Part shown: piece after piece, positions 15,147 to 23,910 of the stretch
Layout: every line of letters starts with the position of its first letter
Numbering within the stretch: position 1 is the first letter of the stretch
Source: Candidatus Thorarchaeota archaeon
GTDB lineage: Archaea > Asgardarchaeota > Thorarchaeia > Thorarchaeales > Thorarchaeaceae
Direction of reading: 5' to 3'
DNA length: 64,000 nt
Assembly: GCA_016840825.1 (NCBI GenBank)
Contig: JAEORN010000036.1
Location: forward strand, 7,337 to 71,336
Program-made: the position numbers and the translations under genes
Notes under the pieces: model-generated
Told to the model about the DNA's origin: nothing
The model's database searches: none
What the model saw: only the letters and a program-made list of their open reading frames with translations

Positions 15147-17453
15147 ATGCTATTCGGCTTACCCTACTATCTTATCCTTGTAATCCCCTTAGCAGGTTCA
15201 TTGCTTGTTCCAGTAGTCGGGAGATTCAGTGAGAAGCTTCGAGATTGGACACCAGCTATCTTCATGGGAATAGCGATGATACTCAGCTGGTCACTTCTCT
15301 TGGAGGTCGATCACCCAACTACAACGACATCATGGGTGTGGATTGACTATCTTGGACTGAACTTCGAGGTTCTATTAGATCCTTTATCGGTGATCATGGC
15401 AGTCCTGGCTAGCACATTGTGTTTCCTTATCTATGTCTACTCTACTGAGTACATGGCGCATGAGGGTGATCGTGACAGATTCTTCTTCCTCATGCTGGCG
15501 TTCGGTGGTGGGATGCTTACTCTGGTGTTGAGCAACAACCTACTGATCGCGTTCATTGGCTGGGAGATCATGGGCTTTTGTTCCTATGGTCTTATTGGCT
15601 TCTGGAATGACAAACGTAATCCGCCAGAGGTCGAGCCTGACCCAATCGTGTACAAGAACCCACTCCTCCAATTCGAGACCGAGGGGCAGTACAACACGCA
15701 CTCCGGTACCAAGGCGTTCATCGTTACTCGTATCGGTGACGCATTCATGTTGGGTGGAATACTCCTCCTCTTTGCATTCACTGGTACCTTCTCATTCTCT
15801 GAGATGGCTGCTGATGCACAGGGCTGGTGGGCTACTATGGCAGGAATTGGAATGCTCGTTCCGACCTTCTTGCTTATCTTCATGGGCGCTATCGGAAAGT
15901 CTGGACAGGCGCCTTTACAGGTGTGGTTGCCCGAAGCCATGGCTGGACCTACGAGTGTATCAGCTCTTATTCATGCAGCTACAATGGTCAAAGCCGGTAT
16001 CTACATTACTGCAAGATTCCTATTGACAATGGTTGGAGCAGCTGAAGCATCTGGCGGTGAAACACCTGAACATATTTTCATAGCTCTTCAGCTGCCAGGT
16101 GTTGAAGCAATTACATTCTTCTTCATCATTGTCGCAGTGATTGGTGCAATTACAGCATTGATGACAGCTACCATGGGTCTCGTATCAAACGAGCTCAAGC
16201 AGATTCTTGCTTTCTCAACTTTGAGCCAACTTGGATACATGATGCTTGGACTAGGAACAGCCGGTTTGATCTACTTCTATGGTCACGACTTCGAAGAAGC
16301 TTTCATGTCTAGCGTTCTTCATGTAATCTCGCATGGTGCATTCAAAGCACTTCTATTCCTTGCCTCAGGAGGGGTCATCCATGCTGTTCATACGAAATAC
16401 GTCACGAAGATGGGTGGACTTGGCAAGTACATGAAGAAGACATTGATAGTCATGTGGATCGGAGTTCTTGCACTTGCTGGTATTCCTCCACTTTCTGGTT
16501 TCTGGTCGAAGGATGGTATCATCGAATGGGCATTCGACCTAATGCTTGTTGAAACTCAGATGATTGAACATGGGGCTGCAATAATCCCCGTTGGTTGGAT
16601 AGTTTTCCTCTTTGCGATTCTTGCTGCTGCATGTACCATATTCTATAGTATCAGAATGATGGGCTTGACCTTCTATGGTCCAAGCGCTTACGATCACGAA
16701 GAGCATGGTTCTTCTCATTCTGAGCATTCAGAGCACTCGGACGACTCAGAGGAGCTTGATACACTTCGCGAGGAGTATGAATCGGAGGAACACCATGCTG
16801 ATGAGCATCATACTACTCCACATGATCCGGGCCCAGCCATGATGATACCACTCTATATCTTAGCAGCCTTCACAATAGTAGCGATGTTCGTCTATCCCTT
16901 CGTTGAGAATATTGTGTTGGGCAGGGAACATCCACTTACATACTTCGTAGTTGAGGTCTTCGTCAATAAGCTCACTGTTGGAATTGTCCCGTTTGCCATA
17001 ACAATTGGAGCATTATTACTTGGTGGTATTCCAGGATATCTATGGTATATCAAAGGTGCTGACAAACCAAACACATTCGTACCAGAGACAGGCATTCGAA
17101 GAAAGATCTACAACTTCTTCCGTCACCGCTGGTACATTAACGAGTTCTACTACTGGGTTTTGAACAAGTTCCTGAATTTCGCAGAGTGGTATAGAGTTAG
17201 GATCGACAACAACATCATCGACGGTATTGACTTCAAGTCAGCAGATGCTGCAAAGGGAATATCACGACGCGTACGATGGTTTGATGACCATATCATTGAT
17301 GGATTCGCTGAGGGCGTTTCAACATATAGCGTTGGAGCATCAGAATCTGGGCAGGATGTGCAGACCGGACGTATCAATGACTATGTATCAGTTATCATCT
17401 TTGGATTCGGATTGATGATACTTGTTCTACTCATATCAATGGGGGTAATCTAG
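15147..17453 (+). CDS. nuoL: Complex I subunit NuoL, with His-rich loop and extended lateral-helix region
   Basis: A 768-residue distal antiporter subunit, well above the usual ~610-670. The helix-5 glutamate (GWEIMGFCSYGL) and helix-7 lysine (GAIGKSGQAPLQVWLP) are kept. Two insertions stand out. A loop at ~513-562 is packed with His, Glu, Asp and Ser. In the C-terminal lateral-helix region an IIDG element at 690-693 recurs at 716-719, exactly 26 residues apart, as if the helix had been extended by a duplicated segment. This matches the extended lateral helix described for '2M' complex I enzymes that carry two NuoM subunits. The gene ends with a final membrane helix. Confidence 0.94.
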   Translation: MLFGLPYYLILVIPLAGSLLVPVVGRFSEKLRDWTPAIFMGIAMILSWSLLLEVDHPTTTTSWVWIDYLGLNFEVLLDPLSVIMAVLASTLCFLIYVYSTEYMAHEGDRDRFFFLMLAFGGGMLTLVLSNNLLIAFIGWEIMGFCSYGLIGFWNDKRNPPEVEPDPIVYKNPLLQFETEGQYNTHSGTKAFIVTRIGDAFMLGGILLLFAFTGTFSFSEMAADAQGWWATMAGIGMLVPTFLLIFMGAIGKSGQAPLQVWLPEAMAGPTSVSALIHAATMVKAGIYITARFLLTMVGAAEASGGETPEHIFIALQLPGVEAITFFFIIVAVIGAITALMTATMGLVSNELKQILAFSTLSQLGYMMLGLGTAGLIYFYGHDFEEAFMSSVLHVISHGAFKALLFLASGGVIHAVHTKYVTKMGGLGKYMKKTLIVMWIGVLALAGIPPLSGFWSKDGIIEWAFDLMLVETQMIEHGAAIIPVGWIVFLFAILAAACTIFYSIRMMGLTFYGPSAYDHEEHGSSHSEHSEHSDDSEELDTLREEYESEEHHADEHHTTPHDPGPAMMIPLYILAAFTIVAMFVYPFVENIVLGREHPLTYFVVEVFVNKLTVGIVPFAITIGALLLGGIPGYLWYIKGADKPNTFVPETGIRRKIYNFFRHRWYINEFYYWVLNKFLNFAEWYRVRIDNNIIDGIDFKSADAAKGISRRVRWFDDHIIDGFAEGVSTYSVGASESGQDVQTGRINDYVSVIIFGFGLMILVLLISMGVI

Positions 17454-17454
17454 A

Positions 17455-19008
17455 ATGCAGATAGACATAGCTCAATCAATAGCGGCTGCCCTACCTCTAG
17501 GCATTCTGCCTTTCATGTTGTTCCTACCATTGTTAGCCGCTGTTTTGGTGCTTATCCTAGGTTCAAAGCCTGCACGATTAATTGCAATGCTTATCGCACT
17601 TGTAGAGATGGCATTGTCCTTTGTGCTAGGTTTAGCGATTGATCCAGCTGTTCAGTTAGACGATCCTACCGGAGGTACATTTGGATGGCAATTTACTATT
17701 GCTCCACTGACTACAGCTGAGGATGCCCCACTTCTTCAGATACTATTAGGCGTTGATGGTCTCTCCGTTGTTATGATTATCCTTTCGAATCTTGTAGTGC
17801 TTATTGCGGCTATAAGTTCGAACCATATTCACGAATCGAAGTCTATGTACTACTCCTTCTTCCTGATGCTTCAGTCAGGACTCATTGGAGTATTCATGTC
17901 CATCGACTTATTCAGCTTCTTTGTATTCTGGGAGCTGGTTCTCATCCCAATGTTCTTTATCATTGGTAAATGGGGAGAGGAAGGTGCTCAGCATGCTGCT
18001 GTCAAGTTTGTAATCTATACACATCTTGGATCAGCAGTGATGGCAATATCCTTCTTTGTGCTATTCTTCTTGGCACCAACTCCTACATTCAACATGGTAG
18101 AGCTACGTGGTATGGGACTTTCACCTGATGTCCAGATTGGTTTCGCCTTAGCTGTCTTCATGGGTGCTGGTGTAAAGCTACCTGTATTCCCATTGCACAA
18201 CTGGCTTCCTTGGGCTCATGTGAAGGCTCCAACACCTGGATCAGTTATCTTGGCTGGAATCCTTCTGAAGATGGGCGGATACGCCTTCATTCGGTTGGGT
18301 CTCTGGATGGTACCTGAGGGCTTTGCACGTTTGAGCATTCCCTTGGCACTGCTAGCTGTATTCACATGTATCTACGCAGCCTTTACTGCAATGGCACAGA
18401 CAGACATGAAGTCCATGGTAGCGTACACATCAATCAACCACATGGCATGGGTACTACTTGGAGTGTCGGTTGGAGCCATGGGTATTACTAGTGCTGATCC
18501 TGTTCTTCAAGGAGCTGCGAATGTTGCTATTCAAGGTGCAATCTTCATGATGTTCTCCCATGGAACAATCATCTCTGTTATGTTTATCATGGCTGGGCAG
18601 CTGAAGTATGCAGCTGGCACTCGCGAAATTCCAAAGGTTCAAGGACTTCTTGAGAAGGCACCAAAGATGTCTTCAGTATTCATACTAGCATCTTTAGCTG
18701 CGTTCGGACTCCCAGGTTTCAGTGGTTTCATTGCCGAAGCTCTGACATTATTCGGTTCAGTTACAATCTACATCTGGGCTGGGTTGATTGGATTCGGTAT
18801 CTTCATCACAGTCGGTTATCTGCTCTGGACTTTAAACAGGATGGTCTTCAGCGATCCTGATCCTGAGAAGGAGATCCATGAAGCACCGTGGAGTGATTTG
18901 ATTGCACCGATTCTGATGATGATACCAGTTGTTCTACTTGGTATCTGGCCAGATCTTATTCTCGATTTCACAAGGAGTGTTGTTCTCTTCATGCTAGGAG
19001 GTACATAA
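17455..19008 (+). CDS. nuoM: Complex I antiporter-like subunit NuoM, second copy
   Basis: A 517-residue antiporter-like subunit. It has the helix-5 glutamate (FFVFWELVLIPMFF), the helix-7 lysine (GAGVKLPVFPLHNWLP) and the HVKAPTPGSV motif, the classic NuoM/ND4 signature. It is closer to canonical NuoM than the copy at 13576. Position between nuoL and nuoN is the standard one, so the other copy is probably the added subunit. Its TAA overlaps the ATG of nuoN by one base. Confidence 0.93.
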   Translation: MQIDIAQSIAAALPLGILPFMLFLPLLAAVLVLILGSKPARLIAMLIALVEMALSFVLGLAIDPAVQLDDPTGGTFGWQFTIAPLTTAEDAPLLQILLGVDGLSVVMIILSNLVVLIAAISSNHIHESKSMYYSFFLMLQSGLIGVFMSIDLFSFFVFWELVLIPMFFIIGKWGEEGAQHAAVKFVIYTHLGSAVMAISFFVLFFLAPTPTFNMVELRGMGLSPDVQIGFALAVFMGAGVKLPVFPLHNWLPWAHVKAPTPGSVILAGILLKMGGYAFIRLGLWMVPEGFARLSIPLALLAVFTCIYAAFTAMAQTDMKSMVAYTSINHMAWVLLGVSVGAMGITSADPVLQGAANVAIQGAIFMMFSHGTIISVMFIMAGQLKYAAGTREIPKVQGLLEKAPKMSSVFILASLAAFGLPGFSGFIAEALTLFGSVTIYIWAGLIGFGIFITVGYLLWTLNRMVFSDPDPEKEIHEAPWSDLIAPILMMIPVVLLGIWPDLILDFTRSVVLFMLGGT

Positions 19009-20510
19009 TGATGCTACAAACAAACGCTATTCTTGATTTCATTGAAGCTCTATTGACTCCATTGAGAGATATATTGATCCAGCTCCCAGCAGAATGGTAT
19101 GGTTCAATCCCGGTCCTCACCTTGATTGCCTTTTCTATAATTGTGTTGATATTAGGCTTGAGATTCAATCCATGGATAATCAGTATCATAGGAGTAATTC
19201 TTGCTACTCTAGAAGTGGCTGCTTTAGACCCTGCTTTGTATGGATCATCATTCGGAGGCTTGTTTGTACGAGATGCTTTTGCAGACTTCTTCATCTATCT
19301 GATACTGATTGTGGCTATTATCGTGATGCTCTCTACAACTCAGTATGGTGGGGATAAGGGTCCGTACAATTTCATGTTCCTAATCTCATTTGCAGGAGCT
19401 ATCTGGGTCGTTATGGCAACGGATCTTATAGCACTCTTCCTTGCATGGGAACTGATGAGCACTCCGACATACATTCTTGTAGCACTTGGTCCAGACAGAA
19501 TGGCACTAGATGGAGCGACGAAATATTTCGTTATGGGTCTCGTATCTACCATGTTCATGTTGTTTGGGATTGCTCTTGTCTTTGGTGTACTAGGAACAAC
19601 TGTTCTCACTGAGGTAGGAGCTGGATTAGCAGCGATTTGGCTTGAGCCAGCGACCTTGGCAACCCAGGCCTATACACTTCTCCTAGCAATGGCACTCTTT
19701 GTTATCGCATTCGGATTCAAAGTGGGAATCTTTCCAGGGTGGATGTGGGTTCCTGATACCTATGCGACTGCAGATGGAAGCGTCACAGCATATCTTGCTG
19801 GAGCGACCAAGAAGACAGGTGTAAGCGCACTTGCTAGAATCCTGATGGTCGGATTCATCGCAGCACGTTTAGAATGGTATTGGCTCATTGTTGTGGTTGC
19901 TATGCTTACTATGATGATCGGTAACTTCCTAGCTCTTGCACAGAAGGATATCATGAGAATGTTGGCATTCTCTAGTATTGCGATGATGGGCTATGTCTTT
20001 GTAGGCTTTGCTGTGAATACTGAAATTGGTATATCTTCAGCATTCTTCTTGGCATTCGTGCATGCTATAATGAAAGCTGGAGCATTTATTCTGATCTTCG
20101 CAATGTCCATTCGCCTACAGAAGCGGATCACCTATGAGGAGCTAAATGGATTGAGTCAGAGATATCCGATTGCGGCTGCCTTCTTTGCAATCATCATCAT
20201 ATCCCTGATGGGCATACCATTCACGGCTGGCTTTACTCCTAAGTTCCTGCTATTCCTGAGTACAGCGGAGGTTGGTCTTTGGTGGTTGGGTCTTTTCGCA
20301 TTCTTGAATGTGACCTTCTCACTCGGTTACTACTTCAGAGTGATTCGATCGATGTACTTCAGACCTGCCAGTGATACAAGCACCTTCACTTTGCCTAAGA
20401 TACCAATGTTGATAGTTGGAGTCTGTGCACTCTCCATGCTTGTTCTGTTCTGGGTACCTGGGCCGATAATTGAGCTTGCAAATGCCGCAGCTGCATTGCT
20501 TGTGCCTTAA
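19008..20510 (+). CDS. nuoN: Complex I antiporter-like subunit NuoN
   Basis: A 500-residue antiporter-like subunit adjacent to NuoK in the assembled complex. It has the helix-5 glutamate (LFLAWELMSTPTYI) and helix-7 lysine (AFGFKVGIFPGWMWVP), followed by AGATKKTG, matching NuoN/ND2. It is the last gene of the complex I operon: a hairpin with a T-run lies 9 bp past its stop, and a new promoter-like box precedes the next gene. Confidence 0.94.
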   Translation: MMLQTNAILDFIEALLTPLRDILIQLPAEWYGSIPVLTLIAFSIIVLILGLRFNPWIISIIGVILATLEVAALDPALYGSSFGGLFVRDAFADFFIYLILIVAIIVMLSTTQYGGDKGPYNFMFLISFAGAIWVVMATDLIALFLAWELMSTPTYILVALGPDRMALDGATKYFVMGLVSTMFMLFGIALVFGVLGTTVLTEVGAGLAAIWLEPATLATQAYTLLLAMALFVIAFGFKVGIFPGWMWVPDTYATADGSVTAYLAGATKKTGVSALARILMVGFIAARLEWYWLIVVVAMLTMMIGNFLALAQKDIMRMLAFSSIAMMGYVFVGFAVNTEIGISSAFFLAFVHAIMKAGAFILIFAMSIRLQKRITYEELNGLSQRYPIAAAFFAIIIISLMGIPFTAGFTPKFLLFLSTAEVGLWWLGLFAFLNVTFSLGYYFRVIRSMYFRPASDTSTFTLPKIPMLIVGVCALSMLVLFWVPGPIIELANAAAALLVP

Positions 20511-20518
20511 TGCTTGAT

Positions 20519-20550
20519 GGGGCGTAAATGCCCCGTTCATCTATTTTTTG
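20519..20550 (+). terminator. Hairpin plus T-run after nuoN
   Basis: GGGGC (20519-20523) pairs with GCCCC (20530-20534) around a 6-nt loop, and a run of T follows at about 20543. It is placed immediately after the nuoN stop, so it likely ends the complex I transcript. Confidence 0.6.
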
Positions 20551-20570
20551 CATATTCAAGAAATCATCTA

Positions 20571-20580
20571 GTATTTAATC
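20571..20580 (+). promoter_or_regulatory. TATA-like box for first multiheme cytochrome
   Basis: GTATTTAATC is about 45 bp upstream of the ATG at 20624, allowing initiation near 20603. A GGGGAG ribosome-binding site precedes the start. Separation from nuoN by a terminator suggests the cytochromes are transcribed independently of complex I. Confidence 0.4.
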
Positions 20581-20623
20581 CCGTTTACCATACTTCTCGT
20601 AATCAACTCATGGGGAGTATGAG

Positions 20624-22066
20624 ATGGTATATTACACTGAGAATGAAAGAATAAGAAGAGGATGGATTGGTGCGTATTACCTATTCCTCCTCTTGATTGG
20701 ATTCTCGATACTTGTCGGTCCTACTGGATTCGGTCTGCCTGTTCTCTCTATTGATGGGAATAGATTGAAGCATCATGAATTGGCAACACCTTATTGGGGT
20801 GCAGATCCTGAGGATTGCATATCATGTCACCCGGACGAATATAATAATTGGTCTACTACGGCTCATGCCACACATGTCGTTGAAGCGAATGCAACGCATG
20901 TTAGGATAGGGGCCTTTCTTGAAATCAGCTATACAATATTCAATGCATCATGTTCACAATGTCATACAACAGGATGGGACGATACTGGAGGCATCCCTAC
21001 CTATGATGCTCTAGGAGTGAACTGCTTCGCTTGCCACAATACTACCTCTCCCTATCTTGATTATAGCGGTAATGCCTGTGCGACCTGTCATACTGGAAGT
21101 AGTCCAGCACATCCCTACCAGTATGCACCATGGGAGAACTCAGCTCACGCGAACTCACTGACAGACCTTAGAACAAGCGGTTACGCTAGCTCTGACTGCA
21201 TGCATTGCATGTCAACAGAAGGTTTCGTAGATCAGGAAGGATACTTTGATCCCGAAGGTGATTACAATCCTGTGTCCTGTCCCGCCTGTCACTCAATGCA
21301 TGGCAATTGGTCCTTATCAGGGCCATACATGATCCGTGCTATGAATGCGACGCAGCTTTGTGGAAAATGTCATACAACAACTTACACAACATGGTTTGGC
21401 GGAACTCATCATCTGATGGGGTTGACATGTATTGATTGCCATGGCTATGATTTGACAGACACTCTTGATGTGGATACATACTTCCTAAACCATACCTTCG
21501 TTGTAAAGCCGGATTTGGCGTGCGGTCAGCCTAATTCCGGATGTCATGAAGATAATTTGGATTGGGTTCTTGCCCAATTGGAAGTGATTCAAGATACTTT
21601 CCAATCTCTTGCAGATGAGATTGAAATTGAAGCAACTTCTCTTAGAACTTTGATACTAGTCTACAATATCTCCGAAGAAGCCAATCACGATTTAGTAATT
21701 GAAGTGATCAATGTTATAGATGATGTTAACACAACCATTTCCACTATGAGGAACGATGGTTCGTTCGGTTTTCATGATCGTATGGGTATTTTGACAGCAC
21801 TTAATGAAGCATATATTGACCTCTTGAATGCAAAGGCTTACTTCTACGAGCAATCAGGCACTGAGATATTGATAGTAACAGTAACTGAAACGAACACGAT
21901 AACTGAAACAGTGACGGTTACTGAAACAGTGACGGAGTTCTTAACCACTACTGTCACTCAGATTGTTACCATGATTGTTGAGAATATGGTCCTTCTGAGC
22001 TTTAGCGCTGTTGGCGGAATTGTTATTGGAATTTTCTTTGGAATCATAGTAGCGCGCAGTCGCTAG
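20624..22066 (+). CDS. Membrane-anchored multiheme cytochrome c (paralogue 1)
   Basis: A 480-residue extracytoplasmic cytochrome. An N-terminal hydrophobic segment (~16-40) is followed by seven canonical CxxCH motifs (CISCH, CSQCH, CFACH, CATCH, CPACH, CGKCH, CIDCH). Between the fourth and fifth lies CMHCM, where Met replaces the ligand His, and after the last comes CGQPNSGCH, a possible Cx6CH site. The CISCHPDEYNNW and TTAHA segments resemble the cytochrome c554/octaheme families. A C-terminal helical domain with a GSFGFHD motif, a Thr/Glu-rich linker of repeated TVTET and a final membrane helix with RSR tail follow. It probably passes electrons outside the membrane; the substrate is unknown. 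Confidence 0.9.
   Translation: MVYYTENERIRRGWIGAYYLFLLLIGFSILVGPTGFGLPVLSIDGNRLKHHELATPYWGADPEDCISCHPDEYNNWSTTAHATHVVEANATHVRIGAFLEISYTIFNASCSQCHTTGWDDTGGIPTYDALGVNCFACHNTTSPYLDYSGNACATCHTGSSPAHPYQYAPWENSAHANSLTDLRTSGYASSDCMHCMSTEGFVDQEGYFDPEGDYNPVSCPACHSMHGNWSLSGPYMIRAMNATQLCGKCHTTTYTTWFGGTHHLMGLTCIDCHGYDLTDTLDVDTYFLNHTFVVKPDLACGQPNSGCHEDNLDWVLAQLEVIQDTFQSLADEIEIEATSLRTLILVYNISEEANHDLVIEVINVIDDVNTTISTMRNDGSFGFHDRMGILTALNEAYIDLLNAKAYFYEQSGTEILIVTVTETNTITETVTVTETVTEFLTTTVTQIVTMIVENMVLLSFSAVGGIVIGIFFGIIVARSR
21110..21177 (+). repeat. Near-identical tract shared with paralogue 2 (copy 1)
   Basis: This stretch matches 22860-22927 at 67 of 68 bases (56 identical bases, one C/T difference, then 11 identical). 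Flanking coding sequence differs at many silent positions. It spans the segment just after the fourth heme motif. A gene-conversion event between the two cytochrome genes explains it better than selection on protein alone. Confidence 0.75.
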
Positions 22067-22081
22067 CTTGAAAAAATGTTC

Positions 22082-22112
22082 GAGGAGGGAAGTCTTTTCC
22101 CTTCTCATTATC
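22082..22112 (+). terminator. Hairpin terminator after first cytochrome
   Basis: A 10-bp stem with one G-U pair (GAGGAGGGAA at 22082-22091 with TTCCCTTCTC at 22097-22106, 5-nt loop), followed by a pyrimidine/T-rich stretch. It begins 16 bp after the stop of the cytochrome gene, so the two paralogues are probably separate transcripts. Confidence 0.6.
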
Positions 22113-22344
22113 CTTTTCAAACATCTTCGTTGGTTAAAAAATGAAAGTGTACGCCATGTAAGTAATTTATGAATTTGGTTACTATTCGTAATTCATCAAC
22201 TATATATCTATACATAGGCACAAATATGTATATCACCAAGTTACATGATGAAATCATATTTTTGAGCTAAATTACGAAATTCGCAAATTTTGAGCACCTT
22301 CACAATATTTAACAAACATCTTTAAATGTATCATTGTTGCGAAG

Positions 22345-22356
22345 TTACAATTGTAA
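22345..22356. promoter_or_regulatory. Perfect palindrome TTACAATTGTAA upstream of second cytochrome
   Basis: A 12-bp perfect palindrome 30 bp upstream of the likely start codon and 15-25 bp downstream of TATA-like sequence, so near or just after the transcription start. Its half-sites resemble the TTTACA/TGTAAA repeat at 5654-5668, though with a 2-bp rather than a 3-bp centre. A shared regulator is possible but unproven. Confidence 0.3.
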
Positions 22357-22385
22357 ATCCGGGAAGAACATGGAGAATCAAAAAC

Positions 22386-23732
22386 ATGGTATACTATACT
22401 GATTCACCAAGAATGAACAAGCGGATGGTTGCAGGTTATTACCTGTTCCTCTGTTTGGTCGGTTTCGCCGTTCTTCTAGGACCAACCGGTGCCCTCATTC
22501 CGATAAATATTATCGGGACTGACGGACGCTATCAGCACGAGATCGCGACACCAACAGGCACTGATCCCAGCGCTTGTTCGGGCTGCCACGCAGATCAATT
22601 TGGTAACTGGAGCCTAACAGCTCATGCTACTCATATGTCTGTGGTTAACAGTACTCACTACTCCATTGGAAGTAGATTAGTAACTCAAACTCTCTTCAAC
22701 AGCAGCTGTGGTGCATGTCATAGCTCAGGATACGATCCTGACACTGACTCATTTGATAACCTTGGTATCAACTGTTTCGCATGTCACAACACAACTGCTC
22801 CATACGTGGACTATAGTGGTGAAGCTTGTGCTCCCTGTCACACAGGAAGCAGTCCAGCGCATCCCTACCAGTATGCACCATGGGAGAACTCAGCTCACGC
22901 GAACTCACTGACAGATCTTAGAACAAGTGATCATGCAGGTGCTTCCTGTATGCACTGTATGTCAACTGAAGGCTTCATTGACATGGAGGCAGAACTTGAT
23001 CCCGAAGGCGACTTCAATGCTGTTTCCTGTCCAGCCTGTCATGCAGTACACGGTGAATGGTCTGATGAAGGTCCATACATGATTCGAGCAGAAAATGCAA
23101 GTGAACTATGTGCAAATTGTCACACTGGTTCAAGGCATGGTGCTTATGATACCTGGATTGGTGGTTCACACCATCTTGCAGGTCTCACATGTATTGACTG
23201 TCACGGCTACGATCTCACCAACACTTCAAACACAGACACATATTTCCTGAACCACACCTTTGTCGTCAAGCCAGATCTTGCATGTGGTCAACCCGACAAT
23301 GGATGTCATGAAGACAATGAAGCATGGGCACTTGCCCAGCTAGAAACAATTCAGGAAGCATATGATGCTCTCGTCGAGGAGATACAGACAGAAGCTGATG
23401 ATCTAGAAACTATTGTTCTAGCATACAATGAGACTGCTGGTGCTGATACTGAATTAGTAAGTACTGTTATGGAAGCAATTGACGGCGCAAATGCTGCAAT
23501 TATGTCCACTAACGGAGATGGTTCATCAGGATTCCATGACCGTGTCGGTATTTTGGATACCCTGAATGGAGCATATGTTGACTTACTAAACGCAAAGGCA
23601 TACTACTATGAGAACCTACCCGGTGAGACAACAGCTCCACCAGGTATGGACCTTCTTATTATAGCAGGTGGTGCCATTGGCGGTATCGTCATCGGTTTGA
23701 TCCTAGGATTGCTCGTCGGTAGACGACGCTAA
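22386..23732 (+). CDS. Membrane-anchored multiheme cytochrome c (paralogue 2)
   Basis: A 448-residue paralogue of the preceding cytochrome when started at the ATG at 22386, whose MVYYT beginning matches paralogue 1; the frame is open 20 codons further upstream. It has the same motif order: seven CxxCH (CSGCH, CGACH, CFACH, CAPCH, CPACH, CANCH, CIDCH), the CMHCM site in the same place and CGQPDNGCH after the last. The C-terminal helical domain is conserved, but the Thr-rich stalk of paralogue 1 is replaced by a short PGETTAPPG linker before the membrane helix. Conservation of both odd motifs in both copies implies they matter. Confidence 0.9.
   Translation: MVYYTDSPRMNKRMVAGYYLFLCLVGFAVLLGPTGALIPINIIGTDGRYQHEIATPTGTDPSACSGCHADQFGNWSLTAHATHMSVVNSTHYSIGSRLVTQTLFNSSCGACHSSGYDPDTDSFDNLGINCFACHNTTAPYVDYSGEACAPCHTGSSPAHPYQYAPWENSAHANSLTDLRTSDHAGASCMHCMSTEGFIDMEAELDPEGDFNAVSCPACHAVHGEWSDEGPYMIRAENASELCANCHTGSRHGAYDTWIGGSHHLAGLTCIDCHGYDLTNTSNTDTYFLNHTFVVKPDLACGQPDNGCHEDNEAWALAQLETIQEAYDALVEEIQTEADDLETIVLAYNETAGADTELVSTVMEAIDGANAAIMSTNGDGSSGFHDRVGILDTLNGAYVDLLNAKAYYYENLPGETTAPPGMDLLIIAGGAIGGIVIGLILGLLVGRRR
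22860..22927 (+). repeat. Near-identical tract shared with paralogue 1 (copy 2)
   Basis: Counterpart of 21110-21177, 1750 bp downstream in direct orientation, with a single base difference at 22916. Its direction of conversion cannot be told from one sequence. Confidence 0.75.
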
Positions 23733-23767
23733 AAGGCGAAAAGACTGGAGAAACTAACGAAAGGGTG

Positions 23768-23800
23768 GGATGTTTATCATCCCCCTCTAGCTTTTTTTCT
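23768..23800 (+). terminator. Hairpin plus T-run after second cytochrome
   Basis: GGGATG (23768-23773) pairs with CATCCC (23779-23784) around TTTAT, with seven T at about 23793-23799. It follows the stop of the second cytochrome by 35 bp. Confidence 0.55.
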
Positions 23801-23910
23801 CCCAAAAGAGTTCTCCAGTGTATATTGGGTTCAGTCCTACGATATTTGACTAGTTTCCGGAATTTTTTACCGATTTTACATGAACCCTAAAGAAAGGTGA
23901 CCTTTCAACG

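Larger units (their letters stand above)
22067..22385. other. AT-rich intergenic region between the two cytochrome genes
   Basis: About 320 bp without a gene. It holds the terminator hairpin at 22082-22106, a long AT-rich stretch with direct TATA-like words (near 22200-22235), and two further AT boxes at 22303-22312 and 22320-22329 close to the second cytochrome. A 12-bp palindrome lies at 22345-22356. A frame from 22326 could extend the second cytochrome by 20 residues, but that extension does not resemble the paralogue. Confidence 0.5.

Noticed and set aside
21880..21950. Tandem nucleotide repeat (ACTGAAAC units) suggesting a CRISPR or satellite
   Set aside because: It is coding sequence for the Thr/Glu-rich stalk of the cytochrome, with short degenerate units and no spacers.
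22326..22385. Twenty-residue N-terminal extension of the second multiheme cytochrome
   Set aside because: The extension does not resemble paralogue 1, which starts exactly at MVYYT, and would place TATA-like DNA in coding sequence.
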